Source of the DNA: Zavarzinella sp.
GTDB lineage: Bacteria > Planctomycetota > Planctomycetia > Gemmatales > Gemmataceae
Reading direction: 5' to 3'
Assembly: GCA_041399155.1 (NCBI GenBank)
Contig: JAWKTI010000002.1
Coordinates: 620,001 to 684,000, forward strand
DNA: 64,000 nt
Both the position numbers and the translations under genes were made by a program. Below are positions 7,913 through 17,730 of this stretch, one piece after another (position 1 is the first letter of the stretch; every line of letters starts with the position of its first letter). Under the pieces are notes generated by a model. It was given only the letters and a program-made list of their open reading frames with translations, ran no database searches and was not told the origin of the DNA.

Positions 7913-9678
7913 CTCCAGCGACACGTCGCGTGTTGCCCGGTTTCGGCCTCGGGTTGAGCACCACCGTGCTTTACCTGGCAGTTCTGGTGCTGATCCCGCT
8001 GTTGGCAGCGTTGTGGCAGGCAACCCGCTTAAGCTGGGGGGAATTTACTGCTGCAGTATGGAGTGAACGGGCTATTGCCGCCTACCGCCTGACCCTGACA
8101 GCATCATTTGCCGCTGGGTTGATCAATGTTGTGCTTGGCCTGATCGTCGCCTGGACGTTAGTACGTTACGAATTTCCCGGCAAAAGGATTCTGGATGCAT
8201 TGGTGGATGTGCCGTTTGCACTTCCTACCGCGGTTGCTGGCCTGGTTTACGCCAGTCTGTATGTTCCGAACGGTTGGTTAGGTCAATGGTTAGTACCGTT
8301 AGGGATCGAAGGTGCCTACACCCGGACTGGAATTATTCTGGTGCTGACATTTACTGGTTTTCCGTTTGTAATCCGCACCGTACAACCCGTGCTGGAAGAT
8401 ATCGATCGCGAAACAGAACAGGCTGCTGAAACCCTGGGTGCAAATCGCTGGCAAGTGTTCCGGCACGTTCTTTTACCCGTACTGGTGCCACCTGCAATTA
8501 CCGGATTTACCCTGGCCTTTGCACGGGCGATTGGGGAATACGGTTCTGTCATTTTCATGAGCAGTAATATGCCATTCATGACGGAAATTGCCCCGGTATT
8601 GATAGTTTCTCGGCTGGAAGAATTTGCGTACCGCGAAGCTTCGGCGATTGCGATGGTGTTACTGGCGATGTCTTTCGTGTTACTGATTGTGATCAATTTG
8701 CTGGAACGCTGGAGTCAGCCCGGTTCCGCACCACGCTCCGTTCGAAGGGTGGGGCACCTGCTTGTACAAGGAATTAGTTGGCCTTTTGCAAAAATTCTAG
8801 CGCAAGTCATTACAGAAAAAGAAGTTAGCAACGAAGTTGTTTTGCGGCCAATCCCCACCCGACCGTGGGTACGTTGGGCATTAATCGGCACGACGGCATT
8901 CATTATCATTTGGTTGGTGGCAATCCCACTGGCGAATGTATTTGTGGAAGCATTCCGCACCGGGTTCTGGAAATACTGGACCTATCTGGTTTCGGATAAA
9001 GATACCCGACATGCAATTTATTTGACGCTAATCGTTGCGCCACTGGCAGTTGCGCTCAATACGGTCTTTGGAGTGGCTGCCGCTTATACCATCGCCCGCT
9101 TTCGCTTTCCTGGCCGCACACTGTTGACATCGCTGATCGATATCCCGTTCAGTGTTTCGCCTGTTGTGGTGGGATTGGCATTTGTCTTATTGTTTGGTCT
9201 GCATTCTCCATTAGGATTGTGGCTGAAGACCCATGGTTACCAGATTATTTTTGCCCCACCTGCACTGGTATTGGCCACCGCGTTTGTAACGGTGCCATTT
9301 GTTGCCAGAGAACTGCTGCCGATGATGGAGGCCCAGGGTGCTGAAGAGGAAATTGCTGCCCGCAGCCTGGGTGCAAACGCCTGGCAGATGTTCTGGTATG
9401 TGACACTCCCCAACATTCGCTGGGGCCTGCTATACGGCATTATTCTTTGCAACGCACGGGCAATGGGGGAATTTGGTGCCATTTACGTCGTCAGTGGGCG
9501 AATCAGTGGCAAAACAGACACGATGCCACTTCGCGTTGAGAAACTGTTTCAGGAATACCAGCAACCAGCCGCATTTGCAGTTGCTTCAATTCTGACAATG
9601 CTGGCTCTGGCAACATTATTGCTGAAAGTGGTTGTAGAACAACGGTTAAAGCAGGAAAAACATGCCCCACCTGAATGA
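7909..9678 (+). CDS. Fused CysT-CysW sulfate permease
   Basis: Inner-membrane permease of the sulfate transporter. At 589 residues it contains two complete binding-protein-dependent permease domains in one chain. The CysT-like half is about residues 1-275, with the EAA loop EQAAETLGANRWQVFRHVLLP. The CysW-like half is about residues 320-580, with EEIAARSLGANAWQMFWYV. A linker of about 45 residues joins them. In most bacteria cysT and cysW are separate genes, so this is a real fusion; no stop or frameshift is present in the linker. It lies between sbp (4-base overlap) and cysA (18 bases). Confidence 0.93.
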   Translation: MTPATRRVLPGFGLGLSTTVLYLAVLVLIPLLAALWQATRLSWGEFTAAVWSERAIAAYRLTLTASFAAGLINVVLGLIVAWTLVRYEFPGKRILDALVDVPFALPTAVAGLVYASLYVPNGWLGQWLVPLGIEGAYTRTGIILVLTFTGFPFVIRTVQPVLEDIDRETEQAAETLGANRWQVFRHVLLPVLVPPAITGFTLAFARAIGEYGSVIFMSSNMPFMTEIAPVLIVSRLEEFAYREASAIAMVLLAMSFVLLIVINLLERWSQPGSAPRSVRRVGHLLVQGISWPFAKILAQVITEKEVSNEVVLRPIPTRPWVRWALIGTTAFIIIWLVAIPLANVFVEAFRTGFWKYWTYLVSDKDTRHAIYLTLIVAPLAVALNTVFGVAAAYTIARFRFPGRTLLTSLIDIPFSVSPVVVGLAFVLLFGLHSPLGLWLKTHGYQIIFAPPALVLATAFVTVPFVARELLPMMEAQGAEEEIAARSLGANAWQMFWYVTLPNIRWGLLYGIILCNARAMGEFGAIYVVSGRISGKTDTMPLRVEKLFQEYQQPAAFAVASILTMLALATLLLKVVVEQRLKQEKHAPPE

Positions 9679-9696
9679 TCAATTACGAGTAAGTCG

Positions 9697-10749
9697 ATGA
9701 GTATTCATGTCCAAAATGTTTCGAAACGCTTTGGAAACTTTCAGGCACTCGATCGTGTGTCGCTGAATGTTCCCGAAGGTGCCTTGTTGGCACTGCTGGG
9801 CCCGTCTGGCTCTGGGAAAACTACCTTACTGCGGGTGATTGCTGGCCTGGAGCAGGCCGATGAAGGGACCGTCTATCAATCGGAAGTGGATGTCACCCGG
9901 AGGTCGGTGCGGCACCGTAACTTTGGCTTTGTTTTCCAGCACTATGCCTTGTTCAAACATATGACTGTGTTTGAAAATGTGGCTTTTGGGTTACGAATCC
10001 GCAAATGGAAAGAAGCAGACATTCGCCAACGGGTACAGGAATTACTGCACCTGATTCGTCTCGACAATGTGGGGGAACGCTATCCCGCGCAATTATCTGG
10101 CGGACAACGTCAACGGATTGCACTGGCACGTGCACTGGCTGCCCGGCCTGCCGTGATGCTGCTGGATGAACCGTTTGGTGCATTGGATGCGAAAGTGCGA
10201 GTGGAATTACGACAATGGCTGCGAAAATTGCACGATGAAGTGCCGGTTACGACGATTTTTGTGACCCACGATCAGGAAGAGGCGTTTGAGGTTGCCGACA
10301 AAGTTGTGGTGATGAACAGTGGGCGAATTGAACAACAAGGCACACCACAGGAAGTGTTTGACCACCCCGCTAATGAATTTGTGATGGACTTTCTGGGCCA
10401 TGTGAACGTCTTCCACGGTCGGGTGCATGAAGGAAAGGCAATTGTAGGCGATCTGGAATTTGACCTTCCCTATTCTCAGGTGAATGGCCCCACGAAAGTG
10501 TTCATTCGGCCGCACGATCTGGATCTGGATGTGCAGACAAATGGCACTGCTTGCCTTCAGGCGACCGTACGTCATGTCACGCCTTCGGGTTCTGTCACCC
10601 GTGTTACTGTGGTGGTGGTCAGTACCGGCATGGAACTGCATGTCGACCTGCCACCGGCACGCTATGCGGAATTGCAGATCAAAAAGGGCGACACGGTCTA
10701 TGCGATGCCTAAAAAGATTCGGGTATTTGAACCAGAATATTCGATTTAA
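9697..10749 (+). CDS. cysA: Sulfate ABC transporter ATP-binding protein CysA
   Basis: Cytoplasmic ATPase of the importer; 350 residues. Walker A is GPSGSGKTT, the Q-loop is FVFQHYALFKHM, the ABC signature is LSGGQRQR, Walker B is VMLLDEPFGALD and the switch is THDQEEA. The C-terminal approximately 110 residues (VFIRPHDLDLD, then VRHVTPSGSVTRV) are the TOBE-type regulatory domain typical of CysA. It completes the sbp-cysTW-cysA operon at 6893-10749, which would need only this one fused permease plus a CysA dimer. Confidence 0.95.
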   Translation: MSIHVQNVSKRFGNFQALDRVSLNVPEGALLALLGPSGSGKTTLLRVIAGLEQADEGTVYQSEVDVTRRSVRHRNFGFVFQHYALFKHMTVFENVAFGLRIRKWKEADIRQRVQELLHLIRLDNVGERYPAQLSGGQRQRIALARALAARPAVMLLDEPFGALDAKVRVELRQWLRKLHDEVPVTTIFVTHDQEEAFEVADKVVVMNSGRIEQQGTPQEVFDHPANEFVMDFLGHVNVFHGRVHEGKAIVGDLEFDLPYSQVNGPTKVFIRPHDLDLDVQTNGTACLQATVRHVTPSGSVTRVTVVVVSTGMELHVDLPPARYAELQIKKGDTVYAMPKKIRVFEPEYSI

Positions 10750-10770
10750 TGCCATCCTCAGTTACACATA

Positions 10771-11328
10771 TCAGTGCGATTGAGTAATCAAATTCATCTT
10801 TAACTTTCGAAAAGACAAACTTACTCGACCAGCGGTTATGTCCGGTTCAGCTTGAATTGCATGCTGCCAGTGCTCCTGTAATTCCGCAGACATATGGAAA
10901 AGTGATCCTGGCTGGAGTATCAGTTGGTGCTGTTCTGACCGGTTCACATTATTGCGAAAAACCATTGTTCTGGGAGAGCCAAGCGACATAATAATGATTC
11001 CAGTTCCAGGCTCTAACTCTTCGATGGAGTCAGAATGAAATCCCATCGTTGATTCTCCGGTGGGATAAAAATTTGCCAGACAATTGTTTGGTAAGTACTG
11101 CACTTTTTCAGCAAGCATCACAAAAAGTTCTTGTAAAAATGAAGGAACTGGTGAAGCGGGCCATACTGTACCAGAATAGTTGTATGGCATGCCGAAACTG
11201 GCAACTTTGCGGGCTCGAATACGTTCATCCCACTTAATGCCTGTTGCGAACAATTTGTACAGATTTTCGTGATTCTGAAGGAATTCGGGGGTTAAAACCG
11301 CCAATCCCAGCTCAATTGGTGAAGGCAA
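10771..11328 (-). CDS. AlkB-like 2-oxoglutarate/Fe(II) dioxygenase
   Basis: A 185-residue protein of the AlkB family, which removes alkyl groups from nucleic acids or acts on proteins. The double-stranded beta-helix shows the iron-binding H-x-D motif in MGFHSDSIEEL, the distal His in HWQHAIQ, and the 2-oxoglutarate-binding Arg in RVSLSFR. CLANFYPTGESTMGFH matches the nucleotide-lid/core boundary of AlkB proteins. It is convergent with cysA and 16 bases from the stop of the ATP-grasp gene on the same strand, suggesting a two-gene operon. Substrate unknown. Confidence 0.85.
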   Translation of the reverse strand: MPSPIELGLAVLTPEFLQNHENLYKLFATGIKWDERIRARKVASFGMPYNYSGTVWPASPVPSFLQELFVMLAEKVQYLPNNCLANFYPTGESTMGFHSDSIEELEPGTGIIIMSLGSPRTMVFRNNVNRSEQHQLILQPGSLFHMSAELQEHWQHAIQAEPDITAGRVSLSFRKLKMNLITQSH

Positions 11329-11344
11329 TTAATATTTCCTCAAA

Positions 11345-12100
11345 TTAAGGCTTTTCGACAGGTCTAGATGCCTGTTCGAGTACGTGTAAAACTGCAACAG
11401 GATCACAACCATATATTCCCGATCCCCAGGCAGCGTTTAACTCAACTACTGCCCAGCCACGCTCAGCAATCACCCCCACATCAAGGACAATTGCTGGGGG
11501 TAATTCAATTCTCGTATCAGCACAAATGGACTGAATAAACGCTTCAGCTTCTGCAATTTCAACGTCTGCTGCAGAATATTCCTGGTCTTTTTGTGATTGC
11601 CCATCCCGAAGATAAACAGACAGTGCCTGTGGCTCTCGGTTCAGGAGAAAACAGCGGAATTCTTTTTCCCACGAAACGATTTCAGCTACCAATATCGATT
11701 CATTTTCTCCGATGTCGGTGGGTAACGCCGCTCCACTCTGGTAGATTCCTGCAGGAAAACTTTTGTCATTGGGTGGTTTGAAAAAGGCAGCGTGGTTAAT
11801 CTGGCGAGCAGCTAGTGCAGGGAGCAACTCAATATTTCGCTTTCGGAATTCCGCTGGTAGTGAGGGTAGCCAATTCGCCGGTGGCAGAGGTAAAATACGC
11901 CCGAATTGTTCTGCGATGGTGCTGGCAAAAAGTCCTTCCAGATAAAAAACAGGATCTGCTGTATTGGCGATTGATTCTGGGACATGCCAGTTGGTCAATC
12001 GTTCCACCTTCCAACCAAGCTTTCCGGCTGCACGCCAGAGTGCTTGCGAATCTTCCGAAAACCGTGGTGACAGAATGAGTGTTGGCATCAAAAAAATCAA
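11345..12100 (-). CDS. ATP-grasp domain protein (R2K-like clade)
   Basis: A 251-residue protein. The C-terminal half looks like a compact ATP-grasp fold: VAEIVSWEKEFRCFLLN (a nucleotide-binding strand with Glu-Arg), IVLDVGVI and VVELNAAWGSGIYGCDP, where the E-x-N metal-binding pair and the following G-x-Y loop match the R2K/DUF4343 ATP-grasp proteins. The N-terminal half has LILSPRFSEDSQALWRAA, typical of the pre-ATP-grasp region in that clade. Such proteins often accompany peptide-modification or conflict systems, but nothing adjacent confirms this. An alternative start is the second Met, five codons in. Probably transcribed with the AlkB-like gene. Confidence 0.75.
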   Translation of the reverse strand: MIFLMPTLILSPRFSEDSQALWRAAGKLGWKVERLTNWHVPESIANTADPVFYLEGLFASTIAEQFGRILPLPPANWLPSLPAEFRKRNIELLPALAARQINHAAFFKPPNDKSFPAGIYQSGAALPTDIGENESILVAEIVSWEKEFRCFLLNREPQALSVYLRDGQSQKDQEYSAADVEIAEAEAFIQSICADTRIELPPAIVLDVGVIAERGWAVVELNAAWGSGIYGCDPVAVLHVLEQASRPVEKP

Positions 12101-12306
12101 CTTCAGAATTTTCTCTTCAAGATTGGTATAGAGGTCAAGTGGTGTTATGAGTCTTGCAACAACAGGACGACATCGGGCTCAGATTCAACAGTTATGAGGA
12201 CCGAATCGCTAGTTGATAGATGCTGAAAAACGGTACCACGTTTGGGTGAGATTCATACATTGACCAGTTGAATGTGTCCTGTTGGTTTTGCACCTGGTGG
12301 TAACGG

Positions 12307-13215
12307 ATGATTGGTAAATTTTTCTCCCGACTGAAGAAAGGCCTCAGCAAGACCCGCGATGCCTTTTCCAGCGTCATCGACCTGATTCGTGGGCGGGGCA
12401 AGGTCGACAAAGCCTTTCTTGATGAACTGGAACGTCGGCTTTTCCTGGCTGATGTGGGTGTCAAATCTACAGGAATCATCGTCGAGCGGGTACGGCAAGC
12501 TTTTCAGGACAAGGAAGTAACCGATGACGTGCAGGCTTTTGTGCAGGCACAGTTGCGGGAAATGCTCAATGATCCATCCCCAGGGATCCATTTTCAACCT
12601 ACTGGGCCGACGGTGGTGATGATTGTGGGTGTGAACGGTTCCGGTAAGACCACCACCATTGCCAAATTAGCCAACCGCTTAAAAGAAGATGGCAAAAAAG
12701 TAGTCGTTGCAGCCTGCGATACCTTTCGGGCGGCTGCAGTCGAACAATTGACCATCTGGTGCGAGCGGATTGGTTGCGACATTGTGAAAAACAATCAGGG
12801 GAGCGACCCTGCCAGCGTGGCCCACGATGCCTGCGAAAAAGCCAAAGCACGTGGCTTCGATGTTCTGATTGTCGATACCGCAGGTCGCCTACACACGCAG
12901 ACCCACCTGATGCGGGAATTAGAAAAAATTCATAAAGTGATCCAGCGACAGATCGGTGGGGCTCCTCATGAAACTTTAATGGTTCTGGATGCCACCACTG
13001 GGCAGAATGCGGTCACTCAGGCCCAGATGTTCAGCAAATCGGTGCAGTGTACAGGAATTATTCTCACGAAACTGGATGGCAGTGCGAAAGGTGGCTCCAT
13101 TTTTGCCATTAAAGAAGCTGTCGGCCTACCAGTAAAGTACGTGGGTGTGGGCGAAGCCCTGGAAGACCTCGATCTGTTCCACCCTGACGATTTTGTGAAT
13201 GCCCTGTTTCAATAA
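12307..13215 (+). CDS. ftsY: Signal recognition particle receptor FtsY
   Basis: GTPase that receives SRP-ribosome complexes at the membrane; 302 residues. It has an N domain (KVDKAFLDELERRLFLADVG) and a G domain with G1 GVNGSGKTTT, the insertion-box segment ACDTFRAAAVEQL, G3 DTAGRLHT, G4 TKLDGSAKGG, and the closing motif YVGVGEALEDLDLF. The long acidic A domain of the E. coli protein is absent, as in many bacteria. The gene is followed 21 bases later by an HD-domain gene on the same strand. Confidence 0.96.
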   Translation: MIGKFFSRLKKGLSKTRDAFSSVIDLIRGRGKVDKAFLDELERRLFLADVGVKSTGIIVERVRQAFQDKEVTDDVQAFVQAQLREMLNDPSPGIHFQPTGPTVVMIVGVNGSGKTTTIAKLANRLKEDGKKVVVAACDTFRAAAVEQLTIWCERIGCDIVKNNQGSDPASVAHDACEKAKARGFDVLIVDTAGRLHTQTHLMRELEKIHKVIQRQIGGAPHETLMVLDATTGQNAVTQAQMFSKSVQCTGIILTKLDGSAKGGSIFAIKEAVGLPVKYVGVGEALEDLDLFHPDDFVNALFQ

Positions 13216-13236
13216 CACTCCAGGTATTTTTCCAGA

Positions 13237-13896
13237 ATGCATCATTCCACGATATCACCGGAACGTCTGCAGATCATGGAAATCCTCTGGTTTCGCTTTT
13301 TTGAGCGTCTTGGGGTGCGTGGGACTGACAGTTATCCGGTTTTCGACCAACTGGTTGCGGCTTACACAGGTCCCACCCGTTACTACCACAACTTGCAGCA
13401 CATTAATGAGATGTTAAAAATAGCTGGAAAGTTGTCTTCCGTGGCGAATAATCTGACCGCCGTTCAACTGGCGATTTGGTTTCATGATTCGGTGTACGAC
13501 CCCAAGTCGAACGAAAATGAACAAAAGTCCGCGAATCTTGCCTCAGAAGTGTTGCACCGCTTTGGCTTGGATAATGAACTGGTTATGAAGGTGCACCAAC
13601 TGATTCTGGCAACAGCATCCCCCACAATGCTAGTTATTGATCCGGATGTTGCCGTGCTGCTGGATGCTGACCTGGCCATCCTGGGTGCGGAAGAAGCCCG
13701 TTACCGCACCTATGCTGCGGCAATTCGGCAGGAGTATTCGTGGGTGCCAGAGGCCGATTTTGCCCAGGGTCGGCTGAAAATTCTGCAACAATTTTTGGCC
13801 TCGCCTCAAATTTATCGCACGGCCATAATGCGGGAGCTGGGTGAAGCACCTGCACGCACGAACCTTATGTGGGAATGCGAACAATTAATTCATTAA
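13237..13896 (+). CDS. HD-superfamily predicted metal-dependent phosphohydrolase
   Basis: A 219-residue protein resembling the COG4339 family. The metal-binding residues are visible: RYYHNLQHI (first His pair), LAIWFHDSVYDP (the HD doublet) and LLDADLAILG (a later Asp). NEQKSANLA matches the helix between them. The substrate of the family is not known. It follows ftsY by 21 bases and probably shares its transcript; it is convergent with the outer-membrane-type gene. Confidence 0.85.
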   Translation: MHHSTISPERLQIMEILWFRFFERLGVRGTDSYPVFDQLVAAYTGPTRYYHNLQHINEMLKIAGKLSSVANNLTAVQLAIWFHDSVYDPKSNENEQKSANLASEVLHRFGLDNELVMKVHQLILATASPTMLVIDPDVAVLLDADLAILGAEEARYRTYAAAIRQEYSWVPEADFAQGRLKILQQFLASPQIYRTAIMRELGEAPARTNLMWECEQLIH

Positions 13897-13931
13897 TGGA
13901 AGCAGTAGTCACTTGCTGATGGTGCTGGAAA

Positions 13932-15032
13932 TCACCATTTCACGATCAGGTTGGCACCCACAAAGGCCCCACTGCCTATATCGAGGCGGTCGCGCATGTT
14001 TGAAAACAGGTTCTGTCCCTGTCCAAAGTAACGATCAAAGGCATAACCACCGTTGAGATCAAGAACCGCGTGGGGACAGAGATCCCACCGGATGCCAGTA
14101 ATTAACCTTTTCTCAAATACCAGAAATCGATCTCGACGTTCCGATCGATCCGCTAAAAAATAGGCTTCGTTCAACCATTCAAAGCCACCATAAAGTTCAA
14201 AGCCATCTCGCACTCGATAATTGGCTCTGGCATTGATGTTAATGACTGGCAAATAGGAAAAAGTCAGGGTCAGATCTTCAATGGGGGTCCACTTGATGGA
14301 AAAAGGAATCCCAATGCTCATATTGAACTGTTCTGATGGTTTCCAGAGATAGGCAATCCCAGGGATCGGAAAAGTCAGGTTGCCCATGGGTGAATAGAAG
14401 ATCGAAAAAATCCAATAATCGGTATCGTTACTCACCTGAGTCTGCAGAAAGCCGAAGAAATTCAGATTAATTTCATCCATGCTGTCATAGGGCTTATCGC
14501 TGGCCGAACCGAGCGAGGCTCGAACGGCACCTGACCAGCCATTGTCAAACTTGTGAATGTACATGATGCCTGTATCGATGGCCCATAATTCATCTGGGAA
14601 AGGTTTGCGGGAATCTGGCAGGATTGCTGACGTAGAAAACTGGGTATTCCGGACTCCCGCCATCAGTAAAACAGTGTCATTTTCTTCCCGCCAGATGGGA
14701 TAACCTGCGGAGATTCCCTGCCGGAAGAGGCTCATTTCGGCTGGCGACTGAGTGATCGGTTGGGATGGATACCACGTGGCACGATAGCCGGGCTTCCCCA
14801 TTCCTGGCCCATCGAAGCCAGCGCTTTCCAGGGGATTGCCCTGTGACCTGCCTCTGCCTGCAGGTGGGGAATCGGGGCCAGACGCAATGGCCTGTGGTGG
14901 TGCCTGACCAGCAGCACTTCCGATCATCAGGAAGGCAGCACAAAACAATCCAAAGAGTGATTGCATGACAGATCGGTGGAAGCTCTCCATTCGCTGGGCG
15001 ATACCCGATTTCCGCATTTCATGCAACGCCAT
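13932..15032 (-). CDS. Exported outer-membrane beta-barrel-type protein (DUF6268-like)
   Basis: A 366-residue protein with an extended N-terminus and a hydrophobic export signal (LFGLFCAAFLMIGSAAGQA). A Pro/Gly-rich linker follows, then alternating hydrophobic/polar strands ending in an aromatic residue (FVGANLIVKW), the usual end of an outer-membrane beta-barrel. The length and strand pattern fit DUF6268 proteins, which are common in planctomycetes; the assignment is by appearance only. Internal Met codons at residues 6, 15 and 23 are alternative starts, and none has a strong ribosome-binding site. Confidence 0.7.
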   Translation of the reverse strand: MALHEMRKSGIAQRMESFHRSVMQSLFGLFCAAFLMIGSAAGQAPPQAIASGPDSPPAGRGRSQGNPLESAGFDGPGMGKPGYRATWYPSQPITQSPAEMSLFRQGISAGYPIWREENDTVLLMAGVRNTQFSTSAILPDSRKPFPDELWAIDTGIMYIHKFDNGWSGAVRASLGSASDKPYDSMDEINLNFFGFLQTQVSNDTDYWIFSIFYSPMGNLTFPIPGIAYLWKPSEQFNMSIGIPFSIKWTPIEDLTLTFSYLPVININARANYRVRDGFELYGGFEWLNEAYFLADRSERRDRFLVFEKRLITGIRWDLCPHAVLDLNGGYAFDRYFGQGQNLFSNMRDRLDIGSGAFVGANLIVKW

Positions 15033-15064
15033 TTCTTCGCAGAAAATCGGTCAATCAGTGAAAA

Positions 15065-15595
15065 TCAGTCCTTTTCACCCGGCAAGTTGGCGATAATCGC
15101 GCTGACGATTTCTTCAGGGGTCATGCCTGAGATATGCAAGTGATCGTTTGCAAGGGACTCATAAATGGGCCGTCTGCGCGCGAGAATTGTTTCGATTTCT
15201 TCACGCCCGCCACCTGCCAGGTTGGGCCGGTTTTCGGTGGTCTGGGTATCAGCCTGAATTCGCTGCCACAATTGCACTGGTGGCAGATCCAGAAAGACAA
15301 CCCACGCATTCTGGCGTAATCTGGCACAGTTTTCTGGCTGAATAATGATCCCGCCCCCGGTAGCAATCACTAATTGCTCGTGCTCCAGAATGTATTCGAG
15401 GCACACTTTCTCATATTCTCGAAAAGTCGCTTCACCATCCTCTTCGAAGATCTGGCGAATTGATTTCTGTGCAGTTTCCACGACCATTTCATCCGTGTCA
15501 ACCGAATCCCAACCGAGGTTGGCTGCCAGCAATTTTGCAACAGTCGATTTCCCAGACCCCCGGTAGCCAATCAAGGCAATGTTATTCATTTTCAT
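15065..15595 (-). CDS. aroK: Shikimate kinase
   Basis: Phosphorylates shikimate in the common aromatic pathway; 176 residues, the normal length. The P-loop is GYRGSGKST, the shikimate-binding Asp-x-Asp is VDTDEM, the Gly-rich motif is IATGGGII, and the lid Arg lies in TTENRPNLAGG. The adenine-binding Arg is in ARRRPIYESLA. The start overlaps the upstream 735-residue-type gene by 14 bases; a second Met two codons later (15589) would shorten the overlap. No other aromatic-pathway gene is adjacent. Confidence 0.94.
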   Translation of the reverse strand: MKMNNIALIGYRGSGKSTVAKLLAANLGWDSVDTDEMVVETAQKSIRQIFEEDGEATFREYEKVCLEYILEHEQLVIATGGGIIIQPENCARLRQNAWVVFLDLPPVQLWQRIQADTQTTENRPNLAGGGREEIETILARRRPIYESLANDHLHISGMTPEEIVSAIIANLPGEKD

Positions 15596-17720
15596 GGTCC
15601 TCCCCAGTAACCAGCCACCCGGTATTTCCTGGCTGGTGATAGTATTGCGCTCGGCAGGTGGGGCAATCCTGCAGCCGTTGTTCCAATAACTTTTTTTGTC
15701 GGGCAGATTTTAATCGACGTGATTGCAGTGCCCTAGGCTCAAATTCCTCAAAATAAAACTGCTGCCAAGCCTGCAGGCGGGCCACGATGCCACTCGGGTC
15801 GTTGTCGGTAGTCAGTACCTCATCGCCGATTTTGACATCGTACTGTTTGCGAAAAATAGATACACGGTGCCAGGAAATCTCTTCATCAATGCGGGTAATC
15901 AGTGCGTCCCCAAAACGGATTCCTGTTTCACAGAGCAAAATCGGCTGACCTTGAAAGCCATCGACTCCCACCGCATCGTAGAGAAGTAAATCGGGGTGGC
16001 GTTCCAACAGTGACTGCGATAATGCCTGATAGCGGGCAAGATCGAACACCGAAGTGGCAGCGGCAACAGCATGCCATAGTCGTTTCGGGCGAAGCTGCCA
16101 CAACAGCCATAGGCGGGCAAGCCCTTCCCGATGGGTGCTGGCGATTATTTGCCCGAACGTGGGATACAACTTACCCAATTGAAAAAAATCGCCTGGTTCG
16201 AGCCCTTCCTGAAATGCCTCGGCAAGCAACAGGATTCGCAGTCGCAGTCGAAGGGCTGGTGAGTGGTAATAGGACAGTGCTTTATCCCAAAGTGGCTGGG
16301 CCTGATCGAAGGTTACCTTCCCTGCAAAGCAGTAACCCAGGTGCAGTGCCAGATCCTGCAGTGGGTCACCGCCGGAAAGTTCCTGATCTCGAATATACAA
16401 CAGTGCCAGTTCTACCCACTCCCTTTCGAGTGGTGGGGTGGTTTCCGATTCTTCCAACAGTTCCAGCAGGTGCTGTTTTCGTGCTCGTGGATTCCCAAGA
16501 TCGTGGCTGCATCTGGCCAGTGATGCCAGAAATTCCCGATCTGCCAACAGCAGGCGACGCTGCAACAGATTCCCCACCTGATATTTCCATGCCAGGTCGA
16601 TGATATCTGATGAATTACTCACATTTGTGGTGCCAGTGACCATGCTCAGAAAGCAGAGGATTAATAACCCAGCGGTTATCAAAGTGGGCACTAACACCAG
16701 ATCAGTTGGTAAAATGGCTGCAAAAAGAAGCAACAGAACAGTGCCAAGACAAACCAACAGGAATAAAGCACCATTCCATTTGGGTGGCTGATCTGCGGGT
16801 TCAATGAAAACAGCACGATTTCGAACTGTGACCTGCCAATGTCTGGAAAAGATGCCCCCACGCTGATCAATTTTGTACGCTGAGCTGAAATCGAGGTAAT
16901 CATTGCCCACCACCGTAATGGGAAGTGGGTTTTCGGGATGCACAATAGTCAAACGACAATTAGGGCATTGGCCTTCATTGACCGGCAGAGGTGGGCGTTG
17001 TTCTGCCAGTGCCTGCCAGCGCCGTTCGACTTCGTTCCACCCACCCACTGGGTCCTGCGTGCGGGCGACTTCAAAAATTGCATCCAGGTGAGTAGACTTG
17101 CTGGACTCCGTCAAATCGGCCAATTGTTCCTGAATCCACTGCCAGCCGTCCAGGATTTTGCCATCTTCATAAAGCAGTTGGTGCCGTTGCCACAAGTGGA
17201 CGGAAATCTGAGAGGATTGTAATTTTTCGTCGCACCGTGGGCAGCGGATTTCGTATTGCTTTAATAATTCTTTAATTATTCTGCTGCCATGCACCGACAT
17301 GTTGATTTTGGGTGCCAATCCCAGCAGGGTAATTGCCCACAGTGAGCGTGGGATTGATTCCAGGTACCGATAAACAATTTCTTCCGTTTGTTCCGCTCTG
17401 GTACAGGAATTGATCAAGCGGATGACCAGGCGGGAGCGCATTTTTCGACGTCGGCCACTCCCACGCAGGTAGGGGAGGAGTAAGTCGATCAACTCCTGAT
17501 TAAGCGGCACCGACCACTGGCCGAACAATTCGTATACAAAGCGACGATCTGCAGCTATTTTTGGTGATAATTTTTTCAGAAATGGTAAAGTCAGCTCGGA
17601 CTGCTCTAAATGTTCCTGGAATTGCCGTAACCAGCGAGCCCGTTCCTTTTTGGTGGGTGCTGAGGCGATCGCCTGTAATAGTTCGGTGGTTCGTTGGTGA
17701 GTGGAGGCATGATCTGCCAT
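15582..17720 (-). CDS. Large membrane protein with zinc-ribbon motifs, function unknown
   Basis: About 712 residues when read from the ATG at 17718-17720, which avoids overlap with the upstream gene; an in-frame GTG at 17789 would give 735. Three CXXC pairs are present: IRCPRCDEKL, QCPNCRLTI and DCPTCRAQYY. These could form zinc ribbons. Two adjacent membrane segments sit near the middle (ALFLLVCLGTVLLLLFAAIL and VPTLITAGLLILCFLSM). The flanking halves are helical and repeat-like, suggesting a scaffold. No enzyme motif was found. Genes on either side on this strand are 10 bases upstream and overlapping downstream, so it lies in one operon with aroK and the DUF255 gene. Confidence 0.75.
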   Translation of the reverse strand: MADHASTHQRTTELLQAIASAPTKKERARWLRQFQEHLEQSELTLPFLKKLSPKIAADRRFVYELFGQWSVPLNQELIDLLLPYLRGSGRRRKMRSRLVIRLINSCTRAEQTEEIVYRYLESIPRSLWAITLLGLAPKINMSVHGSRIIKELLKQYEIRCPRCDEKLQSSQISVHLWQRHQLLYEDGKILDGWQWIQEQLADLTESSKSTHLDAIFEVARTQDPVGGWNEVERRWQALAEQRPPLPVNEGQCPNCRLTIVHPENPLPITVVGNDYLDFSSAYKIDQRGGIFSRHWQVTVRNRAVFIEPADQPPKWNGALFLLVCLGTVLLLLFAAILPTDLVLVPTLITAGLLILCFLSMVTGTTNVSNSSDIIDLAWKYQVGNLLQRRLLLADREFLASLARCSHDLGNPRARKQHLLELLEESETTPPLEREWVELALLYIRDQELSGGDPLQDLALHLGYCFAGKVTFDQAQPLWDKALSYYHSPALRLRLRILLLAEAFQEGLEPGDFFQLGKLYPTFGQIIASTHREGLARLWLLWQLRPKRLWHAVAAATSVFDLARYQALSQSLLERHPDLLLYDAVGVDGFQGQPILLCETGIRFGDALITRIDEEISWHRVSIFRKQYDVKIGDEVLTTDNDPSGIVARLQAWQQFYFEEFEPRALQSRRLKSARQKKLLEQRLQDCPTCRAQYYHQPGNTGWLVTGEDHENE

Positions 17721-17730
17721 GGCAGAGTCT

